From: Methanobacteriota archaeon
Lineage (GTDB): Archaea; Thermoplasmatota; Poseidoniia; Poseidoniales; Thalassarchaeaceae
DNA length: 35,818 bases
Assembly (NCBI GenBank): GCA_002722595.1
Contig: PBMO01000005.1
Coordinates: forward strand, 1-35,818
Reading direction: 5' to 3'
The notes under the pieces are model-generated. The model had not been told where the DNA came from. It made no database searches and was given only the letters and a program-made list of their open reading frames with translations. The number at the start of each line of letters is the position of its first letter. The first letter of the stretch is position 1. This document shows positions 1-8,279 of this stretch, piece after piece. Position numbers and translations under genes: made by a program.

Positions 1-2
1 TG

Positions 3-3000
3 GGTGAATCTCCATTGTTCAACGGATACGAACAGTTGCCATACTATCAAAATACAGATGGATACCAGAACCAATTGGCATTTGATGCCTCAGGTAACAT
101 GTACTATGCCAACCGATACTCAACCTCGGTCGGGGCCCAATCCAATACACAATTCAAGACGGGTTCAAACACCCATTGGGTGAACGGATATGCTGTAGAT
201 TCTGACGATGTTTTCGTTGCCAAGCGCGGCTTGGATGGAACTTGGGATTGGGTGGTTTCTGCACAACTTTGCAGCGGTCAAGTTAGAGAAATGATGAGTG
301 ATTCACAGGGCAATTCATACGTTCTGGTGAATTTCTTTGGCCTTGCATACAGTTCAAACTGTGACGTTGAAATTAAGGCCATGAATGTGGAAGAATACCT
401 CAGCACGGTCAATTATTATGATTCCATGGTCATGAAATTGGATTCAAGTGGGAATTTGCTTTGGGTGACTTCTTCATCTGGAACCCGCACTACCGGCACC
501 CCAGTGCTTCTCTCGACCGACATGGTCGTAGATTCCAACGGTAACGTTACGATTTCGGGTAGAGCAAATATTCATTATTCTGCAAACAACATCACCTTCG
601 CCGGCATGGATTTAGATTTGGGTACGAGCTGTCTCAGCACCCATCGTGCATTTGTTGTTCGGTTGGATGGCAATGGAAATGGCGCTTGGGCTCAGGGTGC
701 GCACTCTTACAGTAGCTGTGGCGCAGAGAATAGCAACGTCAAGGTCGTATCGCACCCTGACGGTTCAGCCACAATCGCCGGTTCGACAAATTATGGATTG
801 GATTTCGATGGGAATCAAATCTCACACAATTCGAACAATTATCGGTATCTTGCCCATGTGGATGCTTCAGGAAATTGGCAATGGGCGAAGAATATCACTC
901 AATCGTCCCATTCGATGGGTACAAACACCGACAATGCAATCTTGGAAACCTTGAGTGATGGAAGCATGCTGTTTGCGACAGCCCAGTTTAACGGCTACTG
1001 CGGCAGTGGTTGTACACTGAACATGGATGGTACCAGTCTAGACGTCGAGAATCAGTATTACGTCGCAGCCATGCGATTGGGTACGGATGGTACTCAACAT
1101 TGGGCTCAAATGTTGGGCGATTCTTGGGGTTCCCATACAACGGGTGGGAGCATGTATTCTACAGTGGATGGCGATGGAATTGTCAACATCCTCATGGATA
1201 CGGAAACCAGCCCGACCTGGAGAATGTTTGGTCTTTCAGACGATGGTGATTTGGTATACTACACTGGATCATACTCTGGTTCTACGGGTGGTTCAGTCTC
1301 TGACATGGGGACCGATCACTTTGGCCAACCGTATTTCATTGCAAATCTGAGGAACACTAACTGGGGCAAGAACACGCTATTGAATACTTACAGTAGCAAT
1401 GGACAATACGCTCCTTCCTCGATGTATTTGTATCGAATGTTCGGTTCTGTGGACCATGCTGCGAATCACACCCTGATTGGAAATAATTCGAATGTCTACT
1501 TGCCTGCCATGGGTGCGGGTTGCAGTGGTTATGCCACGATGTCATGTGGAAGCTACGCCAGTTGGACCTTGTATCCAAGCCCACCATCTGGATTGAGTTT
1601 AGATTCAAACACAGGACGTCTCGTTGGAACACCCAATCAAATGGTTGCGAATGCAACCTACATGCTGAATGCGACCATCACTTCACCGGTGACTCGAACC
1701 CTTTCGGTCAACATCACCTTTGGAATTGCACCCGAGGCTCCAACTGTCACTTGGGATGACAACATGACTCAGACGATCACCCGTGGAGATGCGATTGTCA
1801 CAGTGACTCCGACGATTGCCACGCCGCAATATGTGGCATCGTTTGTAGTTGAACCTGCACTGCCTGCAGGTGTGACCTTGGACCCTGTCACGGGTGTTCT
1901 TTCGGGTACGCCAACAGGGAACATGACGACTGCGGTCTTTACCCTGAAGTCTTGCAACAGTTGGGGGCTTTGCAACGAAGGCTCAGAATTCACGCTAACT
2001 GTAGTGGAACCACTTCCTGTAATTTCGTATTCGGATACAGAATATGAATTCCCCAAGGAGGCTCCGATCACTCCATTGGTGCCAACCAACTTGGGTGGTA
2101 TGGTTGAGACTTGGGAGGTTTCACCAGATTTGCCCTATGGATTGACCTTGGGTGATGGAGGAATCATCTCAGGAATTCCCGCTGGGAATGCTCCTGCGAC
2201 TAACTATACCATTTGGGCTAACAACTCGGGCGGTAGCACCAGCGTAACCATCTCTATAGCCATCAATGGGACTGGAATGTATGTATTCTATCCATACGAT
2301 GAACAACGATTGGCGATTGATTATCCAATCATGACCGTCTACCCGTCCTCACTTGGCGCCGTGCCGATTACTTGGTCGATTACTCCTGATTTGCCAGACG
2401 GTCTAGAGTTTGGAACTGCGAACGGAACCATTTGGGGGACTCCCACGACATTGACGGACTTGGAAACTTACACGGTCTTCGCTCAAGGATTTGATTTGGA
2501 TGCCAATTCATCAACTACCCTGACCATTGCCATCCTGCCCGATTTGGATGGCGACGGGATTCCGGATGAATCAGACCCTGATTCAGATGGTGACGGTTGG
2601 TATGATGATTACGAGGCAGAGTGTGAGACCAATGCAAGTGATCCAAACAGCCGTCCATTCGATTCTGATGGTGACGGTATTTGCGACGGAATTGATGAAG
2701 ATGATGGTTCGATGATTCTGATGGTTTATCCCTCTGCAGTGCTTGAGCTGTCGTTAAACGTAACCATGACTGACTTCGTACCTTATGCTGCAGGTGGAGA
2801 CATCGACACTTGGGAGATTAGCCCGGCTTTGCCATTGGGCTTGAACTTCGATGGTGTTAGCCCTGCACGTTCGACATCAGATACTGGTATAATTTCAGGA
2901 ATTCCAACTGAACTATTGGATCCAACATTGTATACAGTATGGGCCAATAATTCAGATCACAGTGCAACGTTTACTATCATGGTTTCAGTATTGCCTGATA

Positions 3001-4907
3001 ACGATCTAGATGGATTGCCTGATGTCTATGATGATGATGATGACAACGATGGTTGGTCCGATGAAATGGAAGATCTCTGTTCGAATGATGGGATGGATGA
3101 TTCAAGTACACCGCAAGATACTGATGGTGATGAATTGTGCAACTCCGTCGATGATGATGATGATGATGATGGCTTCACTGATGAAGAAGAAGCCACCTGT
3201 ATCTCTGACCCCGAAGATGCGAATGATACTCCATCGGATCTTGATGGAAATGGAGTTTGTGATGCTCTCGAATCTGACACCGATGGTGATGGTTGGGCAG
3301 ATGGCTTAGAGAATGCCTGTGGTACAGATCCGATGGATTTGTCAAGTGTACCTGATGATGCCGATGCCGATCAATCCTGCGACGTCTTAGATGATGATGA
3401 TGACAACGATGGTTCACCTGATATCCAGGATGCATACCCATTCGATTCTGGTGCACACACTGACACTGATGGAGATGGTGATCCTGATGAATTACTGTAT
3501 TCACCATACTTTGGAAACCTTACCGAAGACATGGATGATGATGGCGATGGTTGGAACGATACCGTTGAGATTGATTGTGGTACTGAACCACTCAACGCCA
3601 CCAGTATCCCAGTGGATGCCAATGGAAACGGAATCTGTGATGTGAACGAAGAGTCTGTAATTGAAGGCGAGCCGGATGAGGATACAACTGACGAATCGAA
3701 TTCAGGTGTCAACCAATATCTCAGTTGGACAGCATGCTGTATTCTCCTGCTACTTCTTCTATTGCTACTCCTTGTACTACTTCGAGGTAGAGATGTGTCG
3801 GTCTTGACACTGATTCAAAGATTCAGAGATGCAGAACCTGAACACACAACGTCGAAGCCGGTGTTCATGTTCGGTGTCGGCACACGTGAAGATCCATTCA
3901 TGCTAGAACCAGTTGAAGGCCTGGCTTGCGGGTCATCGGTAGAAAGCAAGGAACTCATCACCATCGACAATCTAGATGCAGGTAGCATCATTCGATTCAA
4001 CGACATCAATGAGAGTGAAAATGGTGGCAGATTTAGAATGGATTCGATTGAGGTCCACGACGATGATGGAGATGGCAATGGTTCCATCCAATTCCGTTTG
4101 AAGTTCGATGACAGCATTGGGTATGGGACAGATGGAGGTGTCTATTATGATGGACTGATTAAATGCGGTGTATCTTCTGTATACTTCCTGTGGAATGTCG
4201 AAACTTGGGAAGATCCAAAGAATCGGAAGACCCGCGAAAATTACGAAGCCGAAGAACGCAAGGTTGAGGAGGATAGAATCCGTGAACAGGCCAAGGCTGA
4301 GGCACTTGCTCAGGTGGCCCAAGAGGCTGAGAAAGAGAAGAAGATGCGTGCAGAGGTTGAAGAAAAGCTCCGTGCAGAGGCAGAAGCCAAGGTTCGAATT
4401 GAAGCGGAAGCCAAAGCCAAGGCTGAGGCTGAGCAGAAAGCTAAGGCTGAGGCTGAGAAGAAAGCTAAGGAGATTGCCAAAGAGCGAGAGGCTGCAGAAC
4501 GTCAAGCCAGCAAAGAAGCCGCAGCATTAGCGCAGCGCGATGCAGAAAAACGCCTTGCAGAGATGGAAGAAAAGATGGCGGCCAAGATGGCAGAAATGGA
4601 GGAAAAGATGGAAGGTCTGTCCAAGAAGGAAGCCGAACTTGCTCGAGTAGCAGCCAAGGCAGAATTCATCGATTTCAAGACTCTTGGTGTTGCCAAAGAA
4701 TCTGATAAGGATGACTTGCAGAAAATCAAAGGAATTGGACCATTTATCGAAGAGAAACTCAATGCACTGGGCATCTACACCTTTGCACAAGTATCCAAGA
4801 TGACTCCAGAAATCGAAGAGCAAGTCAACGTTGCAATCGAGTTCTTTAGAGGCAGGATACGACGAGACAAGTGGGCTCAGCAAGCCAAGGAATTGAACTC
4901 AAACTAG
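3..4907 (+). CDS. Giant membrane-anchored surface protein: beta-propeller, Ig-like, Ca-binding repeats, cytoplasmic coiled coil and HhH (5' partial)
   Basis: The frame is open to the window edge, so the N-terminus is missing. Residues are counted from the TTG at 15. Residues 1-510 carry repeats of the SBBP/beta-propeller kind, each with a VxxLDxxGNxxW-like strand. Residues 515-840 hold four putative Ig (He_PIG) units with LPxGLxLDxxTGxxxGTP cores, and a fifth lies near 900-995. Acidic thrombospondin-3-like repeats (DxDGDGxxD) occupy 842-900 and 996-1216 and probably bind calcium. A leucine-rich membrane segment spans about 1236-1259. Beyond it come an unrecognised domain (1270-1405), an Ala/Glu/Lys coiled coil (1406-1549) and a C-terminal helix-hairpin-helix-like domain with the core IKGIGPFIEEKLNALGI. 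The expected topology is a large ectodomain with a cytoplasmic tail. The role is probably adhesion or envelope structure; this is inference. No protease motif is visible. Confidence 0.85.
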   Translation, partial: GESPLFNGYEQLPYYQNTDGYQNQLAFDASGNMYYANRYSTSVGAQSNTQFKTGSNTHWVNGYAVDSDDVFVAKRGLDGTWDWVVSAQLCSGQVREMMSDSQGNSYVLVNFFGLAYSSNCDVEIKAMNVEEYLSTVNYYDSMVMKLDSSGNLLWVTSSSGTRTTGTPVLLSTDMVVDSNGNVTISGRANIHYSANNITFAGMDLDLGTSCLSTHRAFVVRLDGNGNGAWAQGAHSYSSCGAENSNVKVVSHPDGSATIAGSTNYGLDFDGNQISHNSNNYRYLAHVDASGNWQWAKNITQSSHSMGTNTDNAILETLSDGSMLFATAQFNGYCGSGCTLNMDGTSLDVENQYYVAAMRLGTDGTQHWAQMLGDSWGSHTTGGSMYSTVDGDGIVNILMDTETSPTWRMFGLSDDGDLVYYTGSYSGSTGGSVSDMGTDHFGQPYFIANLRNTNWGKNTLLNTYSSNGQYAPSSMYLYRMFGSVDHAANHTLIGNNSNVYLPAMGAGCSGYATMSCGSYASWTLYPSPPSGLSLDSNTGRLVGTPNQMVANATYMLNATITSPVTRTLSVNITFGIAPEAPTVTWDDNMTQTITRGDAIVTVTPTIATPQYVASFVVEPALPAGVTLDPVTGVLSGTPTGNMTTAVFTLKSCNSWGLCNEGSEFTLTVVEPLPVISYSDTEYEFPKEAPITPLVPTNLGGMVETWEVSPDLPYGLTLGDGGIISGIPAGNAPATNYTIWANNSGGSTSVTISIAINGTGMYVFYPYDEQRLAIDYPIMTVYPSSLGAVPITWSITPDLPDGLEFGTANGTIWGTPTTLTDLETYTVFAQGFDLDANSSTTLTIAILPDLDGDGIPDESDPDSDGDGWYDDYEAECETNASDPNSRPFDSDGDGICDGIDEDDGSMILMVYPSAVLELSLNVTMTDFVPYAAGGDIDTWEISPALPLGLNFDGVSPARSTSDTGIISGIPTELLDPTLYTVWANNSDHSATFTIMVSVLPDNDLDGLPDVYDDDDDNDGWSDEMEDLCSNDGMDDSSTPQDTDGDELCNSVDDDDDDDGFTDEEEATCISDPEDANDTPSDLDGNGVCDALESDTDGDGWADGLENACGTDPMDLSSVPDDADADQSCDVLDDDDDNDGSPDIQDAYPFDSGAHTDTDGDGDPDELLYSPYFGNLTEDMDDDGDGWNDTVEIDCGTEPLNATSIPVDANGNGICDVNEESVIEGEPDEDTTDESNSGVNQYLSWTACCILLLLLLLLLLVLLRGRDVSVLTLIQRFRDAEPEHTTSKPVFMFGVGTREDPFMLEPVEGLACGSSVESKELITIDNLDAGSIIRFNDINESENGGRFRMDSIEVHDDDGDGNGSIQFRLKFDDSIGYGTDGGVYYDGLIKCGVSSVYFLWNVETWEDPKNRKTRENYEAEERKVEEDRIREQAKAEALAQVAQEAEKEKKMRAEVEEKLRAEAEAKVRIEAEAKAKAEAEQKAKAEAEKKAKEIAKEREAAERQASKEAAALAQRDAEKRLAEMEEKMAAKMAEMEEKMEGLSKKEAELARVAAKAEFIDFKTLGVAKESDKDDLQKIKGIGPFIEEKLNALGIYTFAQVSKMTPEIEEQVNVAIEFFRGRIRRDKWAQQAKELNSN
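3030..3415 (+). repeat. GAT-rich repeats encoding poly-Asp calcium-binding loops
   Basis: Runs of GAT codons occur near 3030-3045, 3150-3171 and 3391-3404 inside the thrombospondin-3-like region of the surface protein gene. A 24-base word (ATGATGATGATGAC followed by AACGATGGTT) occurs twice, about 360 bases apart. The repeats are in frame and encode DDDDDNDG loops, so they look like coding repeats shaped by duplication or slippage. Confidence 0.7.
4419..4466 (+). repeat. 24-bp tandem duplication in the coiled-coil coding region
   Basis: Two adjacent 24-base copies, 4419-4442 and 4443-4466, differ at one base. Each encodes the eight-residue unit KAEAE(Q/K)KA. The copies keep frame and extend the Ala/Glu/Lys helix, which suggests that the coiled coil grew by short tandem duplication. 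Confidence 0.75.
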
Positions 4908-4911
4908 GAGG
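4906..4911 (+). promoter_or_regulatory. Shine-Dalgarno of the MscS gene
   Basis: AGGAGG lies nine bases before the ATG at 4921 and overlaps the TAG stop of the preceding gene. This arrangement suggests coupled translation. Confidence 0.75.
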
Positions 4912-4920
4912 ATTGAGATT

Positions 4921-6237
4921 ATGGTGACGGTAAGTGAATTATTTGCGGATGCAGTGGATATATTGGACAGTTTAGCATGGTATTACCGGTTCTTAATCTC
5001 GGTTGGATTGAGCGTATTGGCAGTCTATTCTCTGAAGCGGTTCGTGATGCGAAGAGTCGCCGAGTTGGTCAATGAAACAAAGACTGGGTGGGACAACGAT
5101 CTATACATCGCACTGGAATCTAAAGTAGTAATTTTCTTTGGCATTATTTGTTTTAATTTATCACTAATTTGGGTAAGTCCAGATTTGTTAGAATCGATAT
5201 TTCCCTTTGTTAATTCGCTTTACATATTGCTATTGACAATGATGCTAGCAACTACTGTGAAGGTGGCAACTCCTCCTCTAATGGCTTGGTTGAATAGTAA
5301 CAAGAAAGGAGGCGTCTCAGTCACCGGCGGGAATCATTTTGTCAGTATTATAGTTAGAATGATTATTTGGTTAATTGGTATCAATGCGATTCTGAAAGAA
5401 TTGAGTTTTGATATTACTGGAATACTTGCTTCCTTTGCTTTGTTCTCGTTAATCATCGGCCTTTCCCTTCAGCACACGATTGGTAACATCCTCAACTCAT
5501 TCATGCTCGCCATGGATAGTCCATTTGATGTAGGAGATCGAATTATTGTCGATGGCACTGAAGGTAGAGTTGTATCAACCGGTATACTTTCAACAAAACT
5601 TCTTTCTCATTCCGAGGAATTGGTAGTCATCCCGAACAATACTTTGGTACAGGCCAAGATTGTCAATATGGCTCGTGGTGGAGGGGATGGTGAACCACGT
5701 AGAATCAATCTACTGATTGATGTTGCTGCGGCTTATGGGGAGGAACCTCCGCATGTCAAGCAGGTTTTGATGGATATAGCAAAGTCATGTCCCTATACAG
5801 TCGACGATCCAATGCCACGAGTTCTCGTAGTAGGGCTTGGCGATTATTCTGTAGACTTCAGGATATATGCATGGATTGACAATTACGCAGATCAATGGCC
5901 AGCACGAGACTGGATTCTTCAGAACGTATTCGATCGCTTCGCTGATGAGGGCATAGAGATTCCATTCCCAACTTCGATTGAGTTGAACGCCACTCCAGGA
6001 GCTACTACTGATGCAGGACTGCGTCGTAAGAAAGCACGACAAAAGGCTGCACGAGTACAGATGTCAAAGGATGAGAAGTTCTACCGTGAGGAGCGTGACT
6101 CATTGAAGGCATACGTCGAAGATTTAGAGAAGCAACTGAAAGATGCAACCCTAAGTTCGAGGGAAAAAGACCGATTGAGGGAAGAGATTTCCAACATGAG
6201 CAGAACACTTGATCGCTTTGATGGAGTCGACGATTGA
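4921..6237 (+). CDS. MscS-family mechanosensitive ion channel with coiled-coil tail
   Basis: This is a 438-residue small-conductance mechanosensitive channel homologue. Several N-terminal membrane helices (about 18-40, 70-118 and 140-190) lead into the MscS pore and beta domain, which has the family signature near GNILNSFMLAMDSPFDVGDR and IPNNTL. An alpha/beta vestibule domain follows to about residue 355. The last 75 or so residues are charged and predicted coiled coil, which is more than the minimal E. coli MscS has. It probably releases osmolytes on membrane tension. The start is the ATG at 4921. An AGGAGG Shine-Dalgarno at 4906-4911 overlaps the stop codon of the surface protein gene, so the two are very likely co-transcribed and translationally coupled. 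Confidence 0.93.
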   Translation: MVTVSELFADAVDILDSLAWYYRFLISVGLSVLAVYSLKRFVMRRVAELVNETKTGWDNDLYIALESKVVIFFGIICFNLSLIWVSPDLLESIFPFVNSLYILLLTMMLATTVKVATPPLMAWLNSNKKGGVSVTGGNHFVSIIVRMIIWLIGINAILKELSFDITGILASFALFSLIIGLSLQHTIGNILNSFMLAMDSPFDVGDRIIVDGTEGRVVSTGILSTKLLSHSEELVVIPNNTLVQAKIVNMARGGGDGEPRRINLLIDVAAAYGEEPPHVKQVLMDIAKSCPYTVDDPMPRVLVVGLGDYSVDFRIYAWIDNYADQWPARDWILQNVFDRFADEGIEIPFPTSIELNATPGATTDAGLRRKKARQKAARVQMSKDEKFYREERDSLKAYVEDLEKQLKDATLSSREKDRLREEISNMSRTLDRFDGVDD

Positions 6238-6240
6238 AAT

Positions 6241-7392
6241 CTAAATCAGACTTCCAATAATTGCACTACCTGCAATCCATGCACCAGCAGTTGAACCCAA
6301 ATTGGCCAGCGCAGTCACAAGTAAGACTCTACCAACTTTGTTTTTCCAGAAAAGTGACAATTGATCAAGTTTGAGAAATTCTTGCAATTCCTTAGTCGAT
6401 GGGGCTGCGACTTTCAACTGTACAAGGCCAGCAAACCAACCAGCAGCTAACATCGGATTGAGTGAAGTAATAGGGCTGGCAATCGCAGCAGTTAGGATAG
6501 CAAAAGGGTGACCTCTAGCTAGTAGCGCCCCTAGGGCTGCCAGGGCAGCATTGAGGGTCAACCAAGTTACTGCTGCATCCTTGAGTGACGCTACATCACC
6601 TTGCGATGCAATCCAAGCAAAAAGTCCGACCATCAAGACAGGTATACCCCACTTGACAATTTTCCATGCAGGGTTCGGAGGAGCAATGTGTTTCAAATCC
6701 TGCATGCGCTGTTCATCAGCAACATCGCCGCAACGCAATCGCTCAGCAACTCCTTCTAGGTGCCCTGCTCCAATTACTGCAAGCACCTTTCCTTCCGTGC
6801 GTAATTTCTGAATATTCGCAGCAAGATATTCATCTCTCTCGTCTATCAAAACCTCTCCAGCACCTGGTGCAACATCTCTCAATTCGTCCATCATTTGGGT
6901 GATTAAGTCTGTATTTTCCAAGAGTTCATCGACTTTTACATCATCATCTTCATCCTCTGCAAATAATATTACAGATATGATTCGCCATTTCTCTCGGAAA
7001 CTCATTTTTCTCCAAGCACGACGAAGTGTGACTTGGATATCTCTATCGACTAGTGCCACATTTTTCTCTGCATCTTTTGCCGCATCTATTGCAGCAAGCA
7101 AGTCAGTGCCAGGTTTCTCGCCTTCAGCCAAACCAAGTTTGCGTTGCTCTAGAGCCATCATTGATTGGAAAAGGACCAAAGGAGCCTTACCTTCCCTCAA
7201 TACCTTTCCTAGAGTCTCGTTATCGAAGTGCTCTGGTTGAGTCAAAGCTCCTAAACGGCTTTTACATAATTCGACAGCGACAATATCAGGTTCATATTCC
7301 TCAACTTCTCTCTTAGCAGCATCTGCACTCACTCTAGAAATGTGGGCTGTACCTAATAGTCGAAGATTTTCATCTATGTCTACGACCGTCAT
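6241..7392 (-). CDS. TraB/PrgY-family membrane protein
   Basis: This 383-residue protein belongs to the TraB family (pheromone shutdown/TraB-type), related to the TIKI/GumN metalloprotease-like fold. The N-terminal signature LLGTAHIS is followed by an EVEEYEPDIVAVELC-like stretch, in which the Glu is typical of the family. A second conserved block, VLAVIGAGHLEGV, lies near residue 210. The C-terminal third holds several hydrophobic helices (about 245-380), so the N-terminal domain is membrane-tethered. Its biochemical activity is unsettled in archaea. The gene starts inside the end of folP: an ATGA overlap joins its ATG at 7392 to the folP TGA, indicating translational coupling. Its stop lies three bases from the convergent MscS stop. 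Confidence 0.88.
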   Translation of the reverse strand: MTVVDIDENLRLLGTAHISRVSADAAKREVEEYEPDIVAVELCKSRLGALTQPEHFDNETLGKVLREGKAPLVLFQSMMALEQRKLGLAEGEKPGTDLLAAIDAAKDAEKNVALVDRDIQVTLRRAWRKMSFREKWRIISVILFAEDEDDDVKVDELLENTDLITQMMDELRDVAPGAGEVLIDERDEYLAANIQKLRTEGKVLAVIGAGHLEGVAERLRCGDVADEQRMQDLKHIAPPNPAWKIVKWGIPVLMVGLFAWIASQGDVASLKDAAVTWLTLNAALAALGALLARGHPFAILTAAIASPITSLNPMLAAGWFAGLVQLKVAAPSTKELQEFLKLDQLSLFWKNKVGRVLLVTALANLGSTAGAWIAGSAIIGSLI

Positions 7393-8222
7393 TCTACAAC
7401 CTCCGGGCGTAATGTTGCCATTGTAGTCAGCAGATCGGAATGCTCCTCTACGTCGTGAACTCGTAAAATGTCGACACCTTCTAACATTGCATGTGCTGCA
7501 ACTGCCAATGTACCTGACAATCGCTGACTTGATTCATCTCTACCTAGTAATTCCTTGAATATAGACTTCCGGCTGACGCCCCACAATATTCTATATTTCG
7601 ATTTACTACGGGAATGAAGAAGGTCTAAATTATGGCTCAAAGATTTACCAAAACCAATCCCAGGGTCAAGACATATTAGGTTCTCAGGGTGCCCCTTTGA
7701 GACCAATCGTTCTGCAATTTCAGTCAAAGAATCATATACTTCTGAGAATACATTCTCGTATTGTGGATTGGTTTGCATGTTTCCAGGTTCTCCTTGCATA
7801 TGCATAATGCAAACAGCACAACCCGATTCTAAAACCAATCTTTCCATTTCAGGGTCCCGTAGTCCACTCACATCATTGATCATGTTGGCACCCGCTTCCA
7901 ATGCAATACGGGCAACACTCGGCCTACGGGTGTCAATCGAAATCAAACCTTCTGGATTGGCTGAGCGCAGTGCTTCTACTACAGGTAGAATTCTACGGAT
8001 TTCTTCCTGTGGTTCCACAGGTTCTGCACCTGGGCGGGTTGATTCGCCTCCGATATCAATCCAGTCAGCACCAGATGCCCACATCCACAGCCCCTTCTCA
8101 ACAGCAGTTTGTGAATTGACACGAGAGTCTGGATGAAATGAATCAGGAGTCACATTCAGGATGCCCATCAATCTACACCGTCCGTCGGGGCGGCGACGCA
8201 GAAAGGGTCCCAAGTCGACCAT
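7389..8222 (-). CDS. folP: Dihydropteroate synthase
   Basis: This 277-residue TIM-barrel enzyme condenses 6-hydroxymethyl-7,8-dihydropterin pyrophosphate with p-aminobenzoate to make dihydropteroate in folate synthesis. All family blocks are present in order: GILNVTPDSF, DIGGESTRPGA, SIDT, NDVSG, DPGIGFGK and GVSRKS. The length matches the family. The start is the ATG at 8222, which has no clear Shine-Dalgarno and is divergent from the small membrane protein gene. The traB-family gene follows through an ATGA overlap. A folB homologue is also in this window (30460-30828), supporting a folate-type C1 carrier pathway. Enzymes of this fold also act in tetrahydromethanopterin synthesis in some archaea, but the motif set here is the classical one. 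Confidence 0.95.
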   Translation of the reverse strand: MVDLGPFLRRRPDGRCRLMGILNVTPDSFHPDSRVNSQTAVEKGLWMWASGADWIDIGGESTRPGAEPVEPQEEIRRILPVVEALRSANPEGLISIDTRRPSVARIALEAGANMINDVSGLRDPEMERLVLESGCAVCIMHMQGEPGNMQTNPQYENVFSEVYDSLTEIAERLVSKGHPENLICLDPGIGFGKSLSHNLDLLHSRSKSKYRILWGVSRKSIFKELLGRDESSQRLSGTLAVAAHAMLEGVDILRVHDVEEHSDLLTTMATLRPEVVE

Positions 8223-8247
8223 GTTAGGCCCCGGTGGGATGGCATGG

Positions 8248-8254
8248 TTTATGA
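8248..8254 (+). promoter_or_regulatory. Candidate TATA element
   Basis: TTTATGA lies about 26-32 bases before the ATG at 8280, the spacing expected for an archaeal TATA box of a leaderless transcript. It is part of the reason for preferring that start. One short AT-rich word is weak evidence. Confidence 0.3.
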
Positions 8255-8279
8255 TGTGTGGAGAGGGCGTTCGCCCCGC

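Noticed and set aside
3026-3712. Several long minus-strand and alternative-frame open frames opposite the calcium-repeat region
   Set aside because: They are low-complexity Ser, Met or His-rich translations of GAT repeats antisense to or out of frame with a well-supported protein, so they are shadows.
3972-4505. A 177-residue minus-strand frame rich in Leu/Ser/Phe that looks like a membrane protein
   Set aside because: It is the antisense of the Ala/Glu/Lys coiled coil, which naturally reads as Leu/Phe/Ser-rich sequence.
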